Positions 63,398 through 64,000 of a stretch of 64,000 bases of DNA are shown piece after piece. The translations under genes were made by a program, and so were the position numbers. The stretch is from Dyadobacter bucti (GTDB lineage: Bacteria > Bacteroidota > Bacteroidia > Cytophagales > Spirosomataceae), in NCBI RefSeq assembly GCF_005869225.1, contig NZ_SWFP01000003.1:682001-746000 (forward strand), read 5' to 3'. Under the pieces are notes generated by a model. The model had not been told where the DNA came from. It did no database searches and was given only the letters and a program-made list of their open reading frames with translations. How positions within the stretch are numbered: position 1 is the first letter of the stretch; each line of letters opens with the position of its first letter.

Positions 63398-64000
63398 ATG
63401 ACGGAGTCGACAGAGCCAATTATTATACTTGACCGGGCGGATATTTATCAGGGCGAGCGGCCTGTTTTAAACGATGTACATTTTGAGATAAAAAACGGAG
63501 AGTTCGTATACATGATCGGACGTACCGGCAGTGGGAAAAGTTCCTTATTGAAAACGCTCTATGCCGACTTGTGGCTGCACACCGGTTCAGCCAAAGTTGC
63601 GGGTTATGAACTGCACAATATCAAAAGAGCTGACATACCTTTTTTGCGTCGCAGGATCGGGATAGTGTTTCAGGATTTTCAGTTGCTTTCGGACCGGTCT
63701 GTTGAAGATAATCTTTCGTTCGTACTGCGCGCAACCGGCTGGGAGCAGCAGAACAAAATATCAAAACGGATTGCTGAGGTTTTGATGCAGGTAGGGCTTG
63801 GAACCGCCCAGAAAAGAATGCCGCATCAGCTTTCCGGTGGAGAACAGCAGCGTGTGGTGATTGCGCGCGCTATGCTCAATGAGCCGAAAATTCTGATTGC
63901 TGATGAGCCTACCGGTAATCTTGATCCCGAGGTTGGGGAGCAGATCATGCAGGTTTTCAGGACGATTAACAATGCCGGAACAGCCATATTGATGGCTACC
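63398..64000 (+). CDS. ftsE: Cell-division ABC transporter ATP-binding protein FtsE (3' end outside window)
   Basis: The reading frame starts at ATG 63398 and runs open to the right edge; 201 residues are visible. They include Walker [10 protein letters not shown] at 44-52, [12 protein letters not shown], signature LSGGEQQR, Walker [15 protein letters not shown] and the beginning of the H-loop region. FtsE pairs with FtsX to control septal peptidoglycan hydrolases. FtsX may follow outside the window. Confidence 0.9.
   Translation, partial: MTESTEPIIILDRADIYQGERPVLNDVHFEIKNGEFVYMIGRTGSGKSSLLKTLYADLWLHTGSAKVAGYELHNIKRADIPFLRRRIGIVFQDFQLLSDRSVEDNLSFVLRATGWEQQNKISKRIAEVLMQVGLGTAQKRMPHQLSGGEQQRVVIARAMLNEPKILIADEPTGNLDPEVGEQIMQVFRTINNAGTAILMAT

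Overview
The window reads as chromosomal DNA of a Bacteroidota bacterium, most likely order Cytophagales and close to Dyadobacter/Spirosoma; that placement is an inference from gene content. The signs are a type IX secretion sorting domain on a subtilase, a PorW/SprE-type lipoprotein, a fused MurF-alanine racemase, an AtpB with a long N-terminal extension, DUF4105 and DUF2911 proteins, near absence of Shine-Dalgarno sequences, and several exact TAnnTTTG promoter -7 boxes. No transposase, phage gene, CRISPR array, tRNA or rRNA was seen. Coding density is about 93% and the only gene-free stretch over 300 bases is 8255-8661.

Layout. 1-3.7 kb: 3' part of gyrB, then ppk1. 3.7-8.3 kb (minus): usp, corA and murF-alr behind a good promoter. 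8.7-13.9 kb: a dicarboxylate/amino-acid symporter, an ArsC/Spx-like protein, a convergent methyltransferase, and acs. 14-18.1 kb (minus): a compact run of lipoprotein, pterin dehydratase, rsmI, DUF4105, inositol-phosphatase, DinB/YfiT and a 51-residue Cys-rich membrane peptide. 18.4-20.3 kb: osmC, thyA and a TRIC-type channel. 20.3-28.5 kb (mainly minus): DUF2911 protein, T9SS-secreted subtilase with a coupled lipoprotein, FMN glutamate-synthase-like protein, aroA, a hypothetical and a DUF502 protein, with one plus-strand Nudix gene. 28.7-40.2 kb (plus): ldh, mltG, thioesterase, yihY, glycosyltransferase, Sua5-type protein, WbqC, clpC, a secreted esterase and a sugar isomerase. 40.3-43.6 kb (minus): FoF1 genes atpZ, a membrane protein, atpB, E, F and H, ending in a terminator without atpA, G, D or C. 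43.7-50.1 kb (plus): porW/sprE, PBP1A, uvrC. 50.1-54.1 kb: a BaiN/YhiN flavoprotein, then a saccharopine dehydrogenase and aminoadipate-semialdehyde dehydrogenase pair. 54.1-56.9 kb: a four-gene RiPP-type cassette (PqqD-like, lasso B2-like protease, HprK-like kinase, NTP_transf_5 nucleotidyltransferase) with its own promoter. 56.9-64 kb: aldose epimerase, ftsH, rsfS, birA, a TMEM220 protein, a TPR lipoprotein, the SRP RNA gene, a short transaldolase, and the start of ftsE.

Most of this is core cell-envelope, energy and quality-control metabolism. The most unusual block is the RiPP-type cassette: it has the maturation and tailoring enzymes of phosphorylated lasso peptides, but neither a precursor peptide nor the lasso cyclase is recognisable beside it. 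Secondary points of interest are the short ATP synthase operon with a terminator-like hairpin between atpE and atpF, the lysine-saccharopine catabolic pair, and the Cys-rich mini membrane protein with no feoB beside it.
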